A stretch of 64,000 bases of DNA from Symbiodinium natans (Eukaryota > Sar > Dinophyceae > Suessiales > Symbiodiniaceae), in NCBI GenBank assembly GCA_905221605.1, contig CAJNDS010000136.1, positions 447,001-511,000 on the forward strand, read 5' to 3'. Below, piece after piece: positions 10,838-21,137 of this stretch. The translations under genes and the position numbers were made by a program. The notes below the pieces were generated by a model. The model worked only from the letters and a program-made list of their open reading frames with translations, was not told where the DNA came from and ran no database searches. Position 1 is the first letter of the stretch. The number at the start of each line of letters is the position of its first letter.

Positions 10838-12025
10838 ATGGCACTGAAGCGCCCAGCAGCTGCGGCGTCACCTGCTAAGTCGCGTGCGAAGGCGACGCGG
10901 CAGAGAGTTGCAGAATGCGTGCGGGAGATGGTGCCTGTGAGGAGGACAGCCTATGCTTTGTACCTGCAGCAGCAATATCCGATTGTCAAAGGGCACTTGC
11001 AAGCGCGGGGTGTTGACTTTGGCCCTCGGCCGCAAAGATCGATTGTGAAAAAGGTGGGCGAAGGCTGGCGTGCACTGTCAGAGGAAGACCGGCAATTCTA
11101 TGAGATGGAAGCAAAAGCCGAGTTCAATGAACAGCAAGCAGCCAAGGCCGTCATTTTCCATGACAAGCCCGAGGGTACTTTGGACAAACGTCCAGCCCTG
11201 CCAACAATCATCGGTCCATGGCAATTAGTTTCGCCAGGCGAAGAGCTGTGGCGTTGTGGCAATGCTGTTGCCCACCAGGTCCAGCACAAGGAGTTGCGGA
11301 TGCGAGCCATGTCCACGGTGTTCTCAGAGGAGATCGATTTTGCTCTGGAAAAGCGTGTTCTTGAAAAACTCGCTGCGGAGTCTTCAGAGAAGTTTCCGTA
11401 TGATTTGTTTCTGATGGCAATGGAAATGACGGGGGCGACGTGTCCTGTGCGCTGCATCATTCAGGAATTGGTGCCAAACCTGGAGGAATACAAGCAAAGG
11501 GGAGAGTCCATCATAGGGGGGAAGTTGGCCACCATTGCCGTTCAGGTTGCTACAGCTTTAACCTGGCTTCATGAGCTTGGATTTTTGCATCTCGACATCA
11601 GACCGAAATCTGTCCATTTCTGCGAACGCAGCCAGTGTGCCAAGCTGGCTCGCTTCCACCGCGCTTGTCTCATCAACAGCTCAGAGCCTTTGCAGTTTCC
11701 CCCTTATGTGGGGTCATGTCGGCCTCCAGAGTGCTATGGTCGCAAGGCAGATTTCCCAGTTGGAAAACAGACGGAAGCTTGGGCATTCGGCATCACCCTC
11801 ATCGAGGCTGCGGCCGCCCAGCAGCTGTTTCAGAACATGTCTGACGTCCTCGACTTCAAGCTGAGCACCAAAGCACTGGTGCGCTATCCAGTCCTGGCGA
11901 GCATCCCTGAGTATGTGCGTGTAGTCGCTCTCAGATTTCTATCGGTGTCTCCAGAGGCACGGCTGGGATTGCAAGAGTTCGTCGACAATTCGGAAAGCTT
12001 CTGCAGGCAGCTGGCGAATGTTTGA
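10838..12025 (+). CDS. HMG-box protein fused to a degenerate protein-kinase fold (probable pseudokinase)
   Basis: Single-exon 395-aa protein. I choose ATG 10838 (MALKRPAAAA, a basic Ala/Pro-rich start like that of the next gene) over the upstream in-frame ATG at 10715. Residues ~32-96 match an HMG-box: VPVRRTAYALYLQQQYP, then VGEGWRALSEEDRQFYEMEA, the conserved W..LS..D...Y....... pattern. Residues ~126-395 read as a kinase fold. HLDIRPKSVHF (251-261) stands at the HRDxxxxN catalytic loop with Leu for Arg and Ser for Asn. The DFG position reads ARF (271-273), so the Mg-binding Asp is missing. TEAWAFGITLIEA (312-324) matches the DVWSFGxxLxE block. A classical Gly-loop is not seen. An active kinase is unlikely; a chromatin-linked scaffold is an inference. 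Confidence 0.7.
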   Translation: MALKRPAAAASPAKSRAKATRQRVAECVREMVPVRRTAYALYLQQQYPIVKGHLQARGVDFGPRPQRSIVKKVGEGWRALSEEDRQFYEMEAKAEFNEQQAAKAVIFHDKPEGTLDKRPALPTIIGPWQLVSPGEELWRCGNAVAHQVQHKELRMRAMSTVFSEEIDFALEKRVLEKLAAESSEKFPYDLFLMAMEMTGATCPVRCIIQELVPNLEEYKQRGESIIGGKLATIAVQVATALTWLHELGFLHLDIRPKSVHFCERSQCAKLARFHRACLINSSEPLQFPPYVGSCRPPECYGRKADFPVGKQTEAWAFGITLIEAAAAQQLFQNMSDVLDFKLSTKALVRYPVLASIPEYVRVVALRFLSVSPEARLGLQEFVDNSESFCRQLANV

Positions 12026-12486
12026 CTGCCCCGGTCGGAAATCCGATTATCTTTGTTAGCGTGCATCCTGGCCAGAGCATGAGAAATGAGCCGTTGTGTA
12101 TGCTCTGCGCAGTTGAAGAATGCGTCTAGTGAGCTTACACACGCCCATGCGCAGCAGGGCTATTAGTGAGCATTGTCCAAGGAACACCCCCTGTCTGCAT
12201 GAGCGACTTGTCATTGTCATGTCTGTGTATTACAAATCCTGTGGGTTGAGTGTGCCAAGGCTTCGTGGCTTCGTGGTGGGCCATGCTGGCACGGTTGAGA
12301 CGTCCGAGTCCATGTCTTTCACAGGCCCAACCTTCGGACGTGCCGATGTAGTAGCGTGTACGAAACTATTTTTATAGCTCAACATATGATTGTTGCAGTT
12401 TGCCCGTGACATCAGAATCATGCTGATCTGAGAAGCAGGCAGTCCTCAGCGTCAACTTTGGGCTCAGATCCACAAGGGGCAGACCA
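12026..12486. other. Intergenic stretch
   Basis: No coding frame with protein-like composition, RNA or repeat between the HMG/kinase-like gene and the methyltransferase-like gene. Confidence 0.45.
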
Positions 12487-14432
12487 ATGGGAAAGGCCTG
12501 TAAGCGCCCGGCAGCTGCTCCTGCTGCAGCTGCCTCAGCACCGAAGAAGCTCAAGAATGTGCGCTGGGCAACGGAAGTGAACATGGTTTCCCCCAGCGAG
12601 ACCGTGCTCAAGCTGCTGCAAGCGGCTGGCGTCCGCAGGTCTGCGAAGAATGAGCCTCTCAGGTGGGGATCGGCTTTCGATGGCCTGAACATGCCAGCCT
12701 GGACACTTCAGATGCTCAATGTTCCCACAGTTCAGCACTTTGGAGCCGAGATTGCCGATGCTCCGGCGTTCTTTGGGCTTCGGAATTTCAGGATGGCGCA
12801 CGGACACCTCTTCCAGGACTTGGACTGTCATTGCACTGCACTGACTTACTCGATTCATAATGTTAATTACTGTTCTTGTTTTTGCAATTGTTAATCATCC
12901 TCTTGTCAGATCTGTATGTCGCCTCTGCTCATGTGGAAGAAAGAAGCTTGTGTTTGCAGTTGCAGGACGTATCCTCCCTTGCAAGCAGCGCTGGTGGCTT
13001 TTGCTTGCAGCATGACCGGAACTGCAGTCGGGGTTCAGGCGATGTGCAGGTCATGCTGGGAGGGTTTGTCTGCCGATCAAATTCGACACAGAACTCGGCG
13101 AGATATGTCCAGAACCCATTGGACGCCTCCACGTCTCAATCTCTCCAAACCTTCCAGGGTTTTACCGCTGCGCTGACCTCGTTGCGCCCAATGTTCTTCA
13201 TGATGGAGAACGTTCTTGGATGCAGGCGTGGGGTCGGGGTAGAAAGCATAGAACAACCGGCTTCCTGCACCGTGCCTCGGGGTTTCGATTTAGTTGCAAT
13301 GCCCTCAGGAAGAGCTGCAAGAAAAAGAACATGCACGATGCGGCTGACGATGCTGCTGCTGGCGACGATAGGGATGCTGCCAAGACACCGAAGGCTCCGC
13401 TTGCAACGCTTGACCTGTGACTTACGCTTTGTGGGTTGCAATTGCTTTGACAAACTTCCTTACCTGCAGCTTTGTGAATTGCAATTGCTTTGAGCTTGAT
13501 TGCCAATGTCAGGAGCATTACGACAAAGTGCTGGCAGAGGCCATGACAGGCTACAGCATCGAATGCGTTCAGCTCTCCTCAGCACCCCTGCCGGAAATCA
13601 GGCCGCGACTTTGGTGGGTGGGCTCACGGTGTCCTTCCTTCAGCGCTTCACGTTGGAAGAGTGAGATCGAGCATATCCAAAAAGCTTCAGAGGCTATGGC
13701 GCAGCAGAACCTTTCCCCGTATTTCGAGGCCAGCTCCGACACGCCAGATGCAGAGATCACAGCTCCCTCCTGGCAGCGCGAGTCCAAGTATCACGAGATG
13801 TTTGCCAGCAACATGGCCAGAATGGGCAAGCTGCTGAAGGATACCGAGCCGCTGCCGCATGCAGATCGGCCCTCTCAAAAGCTGAAGGCCTTGCAAGCGG
13901 GCAGTCCTTGCACACAGGCAACGGCCGACATTATGAGCATGGTCCTGGACATCGAAATCCGAAGCGCGTCGCGTGTGCCCGGCTCAGCAGTGTTGACAAA
14001 GGTCGCTGATCTTTCTCAGACTTGCACACGGGCTCGGACCAGCATCAGTGGGCAGTGGGGCACACTGACTACATCGAGCAAGCTCTTCGATTTTGTGTCG
14101 GGCAAGTACTTGGATGTCAAGCATCATTTGCGGCTTCTGGGCATGGACCCGTCCCTGGTGACCTTGAAGGCTATTCGGGACAGCGAGCCTCGCTTGATGT
14201 GTTCATGGTGTTTTTACGATTGTTTCTTTGGCAGAAGGGGCCTGATCCCGTAACTGTAGTCACAGTCTGCTGTAAGCTTAGGAATTGCAAGACATGGCCG
14301 GGAACGCGATGAGCCTGTCCCAGCTGGTCAAAGTTTTTCTCCCTCTGCTTTCGCACTTGGGCTGGTTCGAGCCTGGCGATGCTATCCCTCCGGCTGTGAA
14401 ATCAAGGAAGTCCGGGGGCAAGATGAAAGGCG
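12487..14432 (+). CDS. C5-cytosine DNA methyltransferase-like protein, 4-5 exons
   Basis: Exons (approximate): 12487-12822, 13039-13225, possibly 13309-13405, 13512-14188, 14282-14432. The start MGKACKRPAAAP is basic. Motif I region: WGSAFDGLNMPAWTLQML. Motif IV region: DVQVMLGGFVCRSNS, with the catalytic Cys kept but Pro before it replaced by Val. Motif VI: FFMMENVLGC. Motif VIII: PEIRPRLWWVG. Motifs IX-X: WGTLTTSSKLFDF and ELQDMAGNAMSLSQL. The order is that of C5 methyltransferases. Joining exon 13512-14188 to 14282 gives AIRDSE-LQDMAGNAM, as expected for the family. The optional acidic exon (KNMHDAADDAAAGDD) would sit between VI and VIII. Exon borders include AG|G acceptors and a GC-type donor (GCAG|GCGTGG). 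Divergent motifs I and IV leave activity uncertain. Confidence 0.7.
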
Positions 14433-14504
14433 CTGTTAAACTGTTTCCATGGTTTCTGGCGTTTTGGAATCCTCTTACTAGGTAGCCTTTTGTTTTTGCT
14501 CCAG

Positions 14505-15427
14505 GTGCCAACTTCGATGTCTTGTGGCTTCTTGACAGAGGGCTCCTCTCTCCAATGGGTTTGGATGCTGGTCAGTGGCCTCTCAAGAGTAGCGCGAGGA
14601 TTCATGGAGTCACCCTGTCTGACAATGACGACCTCTTCTACCAGCAGTCTCGGGTCCTGTATGGCGAGAGCTTCCCCGACGTGTCTTGCATTGGGCGTCT
14701 GCAGAAGTTCACTCGTCCGGTGGTCGTTGCAGGTGTGCTGGGCAAAGCGAGTGATCTGAAGCAGGCATTCGAGTTCGTGAAGGAGCTGGTCTCAAAGCAT
14801 GAGGTGAAAGCCGTTCTTTGCTTGGCCAGCTCACAGCAGCCGATTGATGTCGACTTCGACTTGGACGGATGGAAGGTGGGGTCCCAGGCATTCAGCTGGG
14901 GCACCTTCAGCAGCTTCGAGGCCACAACGTACGTCAGCATTTTCTTCAAGACCAACACCATGGATGGGCGGGACTTGGCGGATCGACTTGCGCACAGGAT
15001 GGCGGACCTGAGACGGGTTCAAGCATTGCATGGGACGCTTCAGATGGTTCTGGAACCCCTCATCACCGGCCCAAATCTTCAAGACACGGACAAGTTGAAG
15101 AAGCATCAAGTGATGTTGCGCGAAGCCGTGCAGCAGCTGAAGAACAACTCCATCGATGGGCAGGTTTCGTTTGTGGATGTCGGGAAAAGGGTTGGCAAGG
15201 TGAGCCAGCGAATGGCGGCCCCATCCTCCAACTCCTGCATCTTGGCCTTGCGCTCTGCTGAGGACTATGGCAAGGTCTCATTAATGGAAGCCTTGGGCTA
15301 TCGCAACAATGCGTTTAACATGTCTCTGCTGAAGCCCGGCACCAAGAGAAAGATGCTTGCAGGCACTTTGCCGGCTCTTTTGGCGTCTGTGATGCTCACT
15401 TGCTCGATGGAGCTGGTCAATGAGTGA
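14505..15427 (+). CDS. Large downstream exon of unknown function, possibly C-terminal part of the methyltransferase-like gene
   Basis: Begins after TGCTCCAG|GTGCC with ANFDVLWLLDRGLLSPMG and runs about 300 codons to TGA 15425. It includes ASDLKQAFEFVKELVSKHEV, an all-alpha looking stretch near DTDKLKKHQVMLREAVQQL, and a basic PGTKRKMLAGTL near the end. I do not recognise a family. It is only about 70 bases downstream of the last methyltransferase motif exon, on the same strand with a plausible acceptor, so it may be its C-terminal extension; it could also be a separate gene. Confidence 0.5.
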
Positions 15428-15935
15428 AGCAGCGAGTTTTGTCCCGGGCACTCAGGGTCCCTATAGGCCGCCGTCTGTCATAATCAGATGCGGTCATGTG
15501 GCCTGTGGGCAGCCTGTCTTGAGAGCTTTGAGGCTTTGACCGTGCGGTGTCCGTCAAAATGCACTTTCCTGTCCAAGAGCATGTGTATTATTTACAAATT
15601 GTTTGGGTCAATTTTGCTTGGCTTGCCAGGTCCGGGCCAGGTCAGCGGCTGCGACGACAGCAGCGATGCGAAAAAAATCTGAGCCTGAGTGCTTCTATAG
15701 CCATTACACCCTCCCTAAGTAAGGCCATGGAAACGAACCAACGCCTGCATTTGGATTTGTTTATTAGGTCAAGTTGGGGGGGAGCATGGTCGAGGAGGTA
15801 ATCGGGGGAAAAACTTATTTTCATTTTCTATACTCGTTACACGCGGCACATGGCAGCTTGCAAGCCTAAAACCGGCAAAAAGTGTGCACTTTCCCGGGCC
15901 TGGGCCACTCAGCAGCTAAGTAGGGTACCGCAGGC
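15428..15935. other. Intergenic, nothing recognised
   Basis: Transition from the gene block to the telomere-like repeat region. No RNA gene or coding frame is supported. Confidence 0.4.
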
Positions 15936-16297
15936 TTCCAAAACCCTAGGGGTTTAGGGTTTCGGGTTTAGGGTTTAGGGTTGAGGGAAGTTGCTGTCCA
16001 CTTGCTTGTGCTCTCATGAATAGCTTGCGAGCTTGTACTCTACCAGTTAGCTTGCAACGGCAAGACGCAGTCAGGCCGGCGACTCAGTCCGAGGTTCGAA
16101 AACGGGAAGTTGCATGTCAAGGGACTTTACCTAAGGTGGTAAGAAGGGCGATTTTTACGAGTACATGAAGGGTAACAACCCTAAACCCTGAACCATAAAC
16201 CTCTACGGGTACAGCCTTACAGGTACGAGTCCGAACCCCTTGAGCGTGTGTGTCGGCAGCCTCCGAGTCCGTTTAGGGTTTTAGAGTTTAAAAGCAC

Positions 16298-16425
16298 CCC
16301 CACCCCTAAACCCTAAACCCTAAACCCCAAACCCCAAACCCTAAACCCTAAACCCTAAACCCTAAACCCTAAACCCTAAACCCTAAACCCTAAACCCTAA
16401 ACCCTAAACCCTAAACCCTAAACCC
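16298..16425 (-). repeat. CCCTAAA array, ~18 units
   Basis: Near-perfect C-strand telomere-like array, one of the cleaner tracts. Strand given as that carrying TTTAGGG. Confidence 0.97.
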
Positions 16426-16537
16426 AACGTCGCTGGGAGGAGAGAAGACTGGGACGGCGATCGCGCCGGCCCAGCCACAGCTCAACCGAGCCGGACACGC
16501 GAGGGGTGCCAGGGGCATTAACGGGGATGGGGTGTAG
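16426..16537 (+). other. Exon-like island
   Basis: GC-rich island after a CCCTAAA array and before GGGTTAGGGTTT. One + frame reads GREDWDGDRAGPATAQPS. Family not recognised. The only support is composition and its position between C-strand and G-strand repeats, the arrangement seen around confirmed exons further on. Confidence 0.2.
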
Positions 16538-17105
16538 GGGTTAGGGTTTCGGGTTTTTTTTAGTTTTATTTTGGGCGGGTGTTTGGGAATCTGGGGTTTC
16601 TCGTCAGAGGTCTCGCCAGGCACCGCAGCGGGTCACGTGCACTGCAGTCCCTCAAAGAAGGGTTTACTGTAGGGTTTAGGGTTTAATTAGGGGTTCAGGG
16701 TTTAGGGTTTAGGGTTTATTGAGGGGTTCAGTGTTTAGGGCAGAGGGTCTAGGCTCCATAAACTTCGTTGCGGCGCTTTCGCGGCGACAGGCTGTAGTGT
16801 CCGGAGGCGACAATGGGGTTCAGGCTGTAGTGTGCCAGCCTAGACCCTATCTCATGGGGTTCTCAAGGGGTTTCCCTAACACCCCACACTGCTCCCTAAG
16901 GCTCCCCCCATCATGAACCCCCCTCGCTTAAGAACCCTATAACTTGGGAGGTTCCCCTTCTCCATATTGAGGAGTTAGTATAAGGAGGAACATCCCAAAC
17001 CCTGTAACTACCAGACCCCATCAAAAAAGGGGCCTGTAAAAAACTTGCATACCGCAGCGGTGCGAGGTTGCTGCAGTGGCCTCGTTCACGCAGGATGGTT
17101 CGGGT

Positions 17106-17106
17106 T

Positions 17107-17178
<72 letters not shown>

Positions 17179-17194
17179 CACTACTACTACTACT
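17106..17194. repeat. (CTA)n microsatellite, ~28 units
   Basis: Almost perfect TAC/CTA trinucleotide run with one CCA variant near 17178; gives poly-Tyr and poly-Thr artefact frames. Confidence 0.98.
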
Positions 17195-17307
17195 TGCTTA
17201 AGAACCCCCCCGGCCCCCCCCCACCCTCCCGCCCAAAAAGCAATGATCCCTATATTGCCCTTAGAAGGAAGAATGTTCGTGTTTTTCTGGCGGTTCGTAG
17301 TAGTTCA
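17194..17307. mobile_element. Palindromic family B element (TTGCTTAAGAACCCCC), degenerate right end
   Basis: Left end TTGCTTAAGAACCCCCC and core CCCTATATTGCCCTTAGAAGG match the other family B copies; the right inverted repeat is no longer clear. It starts exactly at the end of the CTA array. Confidence 0.5.
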
Positions 17308-17389
17308 GGGCTTAGGGTTTAGGGGGGCCCTTTTCGAGTCCACACTGTTGGGTGGGGGGGGGGGGGGGGGGTTGTGGGTTGTTGTGCCC

Positions 17390-17461
17390 TAAACCCTAAA
17401 CCCTAGACCCTAAACCCTAAACCCTAAACCCTAAACCCTAAACCCTAAACCCTAAACCCTA
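17390..17461 (-). repeat. CCCTAAA array, ~10 units
   Basis: C-strand telomere-like tract with one CCCTAGA variant. Confidence 0.97.
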
Positions 17462-17498
17462 GCGGGGGCTAAGGGGTTGTGGGGGAGTCTCTCCTGCA

Positions 17499-17577
17499 AG
17501 GTGCAAAGTCCGCCGCCGGAGCCGCCAACGCAGGAGGCGCAGCATTCGCTCTTCTTTTTAGCAGAATGTGGTTTTTC
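17499..17577 (+). other. Exon-like island
   Basis: After CTGCAAG, a + frame reads VQSPPPEPPTQEAQHSLFF and stays open to near the next TTTAGGG array. Flanked left by CCCTAAA, right by TTTAGGG. Product unknown. Confidence 0.25.
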
Positions 17578-17583
17578 ATCAGC

Positions 17584-17689
17584 TTAGGGTTTAGGGTTTA
17601 GGGTTTAGGGTTTAGGGTTTAGGGTTTAGGGTTTAGGGTTTAGGGTTTAGGGTTTAGGGTTTAGGGTTTAGGGTTTAGGGTTTAGGGTT
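17584..17689 (+). repeat. TTTAGGG array, ~15 perfect units
   Basis: Longest clean G-strand tract in the first half of the repeat region, directly followed by unique AT-rich sequence. Confidence 0.98.
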
Positions 17690-18087
17690 CATGTACTATA
17701 TTCTGGTAAAATACATTATGACATAATTACAAGACTTCTAGTAAATATGTAGACGATATAGAATATCATGGAACAATAGGATTTCAAAGATGGCTTGTCA
17801 TGGTGTGCACTGGCGCTTGCCGCTCGATTGCAGGCGTTGCTCGGCACGTGTAGTTAGGGTTTAGGGCTACCCCCCCCCCCACCCCCCCCCCACCCCCGAG
17901 GTTCCCGCCTTGATAACCTGAATTAGGCTTCATCATCCCGAACTAGCCTTAATGGGTTCCCCCAAGTATAGAGGGTAGTAGCAAGAGATCCGGGAAGTGC
18001 TGAACAGTGAGGTTTAACCTCAGCTCTCGCGGGGATGGAGCCCCAAAGTCTCTGCACGGTCGATATGATTTGCTCTAACATGGCATA

Positions 18088-18190
18088 TTGGGATGTTCCC
18101 CCTTGTACTAACAGTCCTTAATAAGCGAACATAGTCGGGGGATACGATAATTTCTATTGAGGACTGTTAGTATAAGGGGGAACATCCCAA
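18088..18190. mobile_element. Palindromic family A element (TTGGGATGTTCCCCC...GGGGGAACATCCCAA)
   Basis: Inverted repeats of about 33 bases: left TTGGGATGTTCCCCCTTGTA followed by CTAACAGTCCTTA, right GAGGACTGTTAG then TATAAGGGGGAACATCCCAA. The interior is short (~35 bases) and AT-rich. Other copies: 24591, 30554, 30817 (split), 37748, 39809, 41281; half copies at 16974 and 36636. No coding capacity, so non-autonomous. Confidence 0.85.
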
Positions 18191-18313
18191 AAAAAAACAG
18201 ATTATGTAAGAACAGCAAGTTTTTGCTCCATTCAATTCTCAGTTGGGCCCCATGCGTGCCCTGTGCTTTGTTTGGCTGATGCGCGTCTGTGCTCGCTCCC
18301 TGTTCACCTCCGG

Positions 18314-18430
18314 ATAGACATTGCAGTTTACGAAAAGTAGGGGACCCTAGAATAGACCCCCCAATAGTAGGATGCCCTTATATAAATGGACCCCAATAAG
18401 GTATCCCGAATTTCGGAAACTGCCATATCC
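18314..18430. mobile_element. Family E element, copy 1
   Basis: GGGGACCCTAGAATAGACCCC, AGTAGGATGCCCTTATA and CCCGAATTTCGGAAACTGCC in order match copy 2 at 39990-40105. Partial inverted-repeat character. Non-coding. Confidence 0.55.
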
Positions 18431-18465
18431 CTAAACCCTAAACCCTAAACCCGCACATTGCTACC

Positions 18466-18556
18466 GGATTGCCATATCACGTTGCGTAGCCAGGTGACCA
18501 GCTGCTGTCGGCAGTCGTAGCCAGCGATGCGCTGCACACTTCTCAGGACGCACCTT
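18466..18556. other. Exon-like island, strand uncertain
   Basis: Lies between CCCTAAA (left) and TTTAGGG (right). The + frame reads DQLLSAVVASDALHTSQDAP after GTAGCCAG|GT. The - frame reads RIAGYDCRQQLVTWLRN with an equally good GTGCAG acceptor. I cannot choose a strand; family unknown. Confidence 0.25.
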
Positions 18557-18931
18557 GAAAGGGTTTAGGGTGGTTTAGGGTTTAGGGTTTAGGGTTTAGG
18601 AATTGAAACGCTTGGACAGCTGTGAAACCCGGCAGAGCTCGCGGGGTCAAAAAGGAATGAGCTTCAGGTAAAGTCCGGGGCTTTGCTTGCGATTCCAGGG
18701 AAAAGGGTTGAGGGAGCGACAGGACCAGGCTTTCGCACAGCTGCGCGAGTAGCTTTCTTGATGTGTCTTGAGTCTTTGGGGGTGGCACCCAGTGGAGACG
18801 AGCCAGACCCAAGTCGGAGCTCTTTCAGGATGCTTTGAGAGACTTCAGAGGACGTTTCCCTCGAGCAGAGTTTGGGTGATAAGAAGGGTTCGGAGCATGC
18901 GTGCAGCCGTGCAAGAAAGCCGAACCTATTA

Positions 18932-19017
18932 TTTGCTTGTATACGAACCTCCCAAAAATAGAAAATAAATCCCCAAATTGCCCTTATAAGGGCGGGTTCT
19001 TAAGCAATTGGTAGAAC
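18932..19017. mobile_element. Palindromic family B element
   Basis: Left end TTGCTTGTATACGAACCTCCC, core AAATTGCCCTTATAAGGG, right end GGGTTCTTAAGCAA. Confidence 0.65.
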
Positions 19018-19546
19018 ACGAGAGGACCACTTGCACCAAGTTTCACGGACGACTTTCACTGAGACTAGGACCTCCAGTGGTGCCTTATATAGAAAGGGCT
19101 AGGTGGCCAGCTTCCCGCAGCAAATCGAAACAACGGTCACTCCATAGGGTACCCTTGTTTCGCTTTCCTAGGTTGGGAACCAGGGGCACAAGTTTCCACG
19201 CGGACAATCCCCGGGCAGCTGCGCAGAAAGAGCTGGAGTGTAGACGGCAGGGTATTTTCTTGGGGTATGGGATTTTCGGACTTTTGGTGCCATGCTTTCT
19301 TGCAGCCAGCCGGGGGGACGCCAGTGGAAATCCTGGTTGCGATTGGAGTTAAGGAGGTTCGGTTTCAGAGTCTACGGTAGGGTTTAGGGCTTTCCCTAAA
19401 CCCTATAAACCCTAGAGGTCTAGGGTTTGGCTCGAAACCTTCGGTTTACGGTTCCTAGACCCAACCGAAGCTCTCCCCCCTAAGGTTTCCAGGAGGGTTC
19501 TAAGTAGGGCAATATTGGACCTCGAAGTACTAACCACCCAGAGACC

Positions 19547-19631
19547 CCAATACCCCTTGATTAAGGAATATTCCTTAATCATAGGGTTCCTTATATGGTT
19601 TAAGGAATATTCCTTAGTTAAGGGGTATTGG
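19547..19631. mobile_element. 85-bp palindromic element (CCAATACCCCTT...AAGGGGTATTGG)
   Basis: CCAATACCCCTTGATTAAGG at the left is mirrored by TTAGTTAAGGGGTATTGG at the right. Each arm contains a second, inner palindrome AAGGAATATTCCTTA, giving a nested double hairpin. Only one copy is seen in the window. Confidence 0.8.
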
Positions 19632-20773
19632 ACCACTGTATGCTTGCGCGGGAGCTTCTCTAGCTTATAGGGTCCTTTTCAAGGGGATCCCATAGTCGCA
19701 CAGAGCCGTATATATGGGGCGCCCTCAAAGCACCCATCATGTCGAGAATCCCCCACATGTGCAGAACCCTAAACCCTAAGCCCTAAGCCCTAAACCCTAA
19801 ACCCTAAACCCTAAACCCTAAACCCTAATGGCGCCTGGAAGTTCGGTCATGTCGATCTGCGGGTGAAGCTTGGAGTGTCCTTACAAGGATGGACCTCGCC
19901 GCAAGTAGCCGGCACAGCTTCAGGTCGTCTGAAATGCACCATGCATCCTGTTCTAGGTGGGGCCCTCTAGCCTCTAGGGTATCTTCGATCTTTCCCTATT
20001 TGGGTTCTAGCGGACAATCTGTAGGAAGATGGGTTTAGAGGTTTAGAGGGCCTGCCTAGTGTTCATAGCGTTTCCAGCGGTCCGAGGCAGAAGGGACGCT
20101 CACGTCGTCATTTCTTTGCCCGAAACCCTAAACTCATAGGGTCGCTCCTTGCTTAAACCCAAGAGCATCGCTGTGATCTGTGCATAAGAGTCTGAGCCAA
20201 GTCAGAGAGCTCTCCCACATGCAAATAGTTTTGGGCCAGACATGGGTCAGAACGTGTTCAATGCGGCTGGCAGCCTGCAGCGTGGTGGCAAAATGTGTGC
20301 GGGAAGAGTCTAATAAGGGTAGTGAGATGGGCCCTTCGTATGGTCCTTTACCGCCTTGGGTTGTGTAGGGTATATAAGGGGTATATAAGGCGTCCCGATT
20401 AAAAAGGGCCCATGCAACTACCCTAAGAGTGAGCTGTCGTTCTCTTGAGAGCTTCGTGGTCCGAGGATGGTGCTAGACAAACCCTCCCCAAGCGCGCCTT
20501 TAAGCGCGAGCACAAGGTCTACGTAAAACCTATACAAGGATTCATGAAGACTTCCCGTACCTGCAATTTGATGGATTATGCCTACTAATTGAGGGGTAGA
20601 TTCTACTAAACTGTAGGTAAATAGAGTTCCAGGTTTATTCTGAGGATTCTTGATTGGTTCGCAAAGGCTATGTAGTGGGGGCTTCCTTGCATGAGGTTCC
20701 AACTATTTCCGTCCAAGCCGTGCTTGGCCACTTGTATTACCTTTCCCTAAGCCCTCAACCCTCCCTGCGTGCA

Positions 20774-21137
20774 GGTGCAGGTGCATGCGCTCGACCTCAC
20801 GGGTTTTGAGCACGGCCCTCATGGGGCAGGGGGGTTTCTGAGTTGTTCTCCGGGTTTAGGGTTTAGGGTTTAGGGTTAGGATCTGTTATGATAGCTGCCA
20901 CAGCATGTTCCTATTTTGGTTTAGGGACCTGTGCATTGCTCACAGGCCTCTCACAAAACGGCTACGTAACCCTAAACCCTAAAACCCCAAACCCTCTAAA
21001 AGCCTCTCAGACCTTGGGCTTCGGAGTCCGAGCATGCGGGAGTACAAAGGGTGCACGATGGCCGGTGTGCTGAGGCCACCACGCTTCTCGCTGCGTGTGG
21101 AGTGCGGCGGCGGGCTCTATGTCCTTCGGCCCCTGAA
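20774..21137 (+). CDS. Fragment of TruB/Pus4-family tRNA pseudouridine-55 synthase (two exons)
   Basis: Exon at about 20774-20815 after GTGCAG reads VQVHALDLTGFE. The next, about 21075-21137 after GTGCTGAG, reads PPRFSLRVECGGGLYVLRPL. Eukaryotic TruB homologues (TRUB1/Pus4) carry the same succession: a P-V-x-V-x-x-(L/I)-x-L strand, then x-F-x-L-x-V-E-C-G-G-G-x-Y-(V/I)-R-S-L. Here Leu-Arg-Pro-Leu replaces the usual Arg-Ser-Leu after the Tyr. The intervening 260 bases begin towards TTTAGGG and end after CCCTAAA, like the ABCA introns. The N-terminal GG-TLD catalytic motif was not found in the window, so this may be a remnant or the upstream exons are too diverged to see. Confidence 0.4.

Noticed and set aside
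17045-17392. Poly-Thr and poly-Tyr open frames
   Set aside because: Translations of the CTA microsatellite.
15936-17700. Possibility that the telomere repeats mark a chromosome end
   Set aside because: Arrays occur in both orientations, with genes on both sides and unique sequence between them, so they are interstitial.
20475-20530. MVLDKPSPSAPLS, resembling a TruB N-terminal motif
   Set aside because: It lies too close upstream of the C-terminal TruB-like exon for the missing catalytic region to fit, and the match is short.
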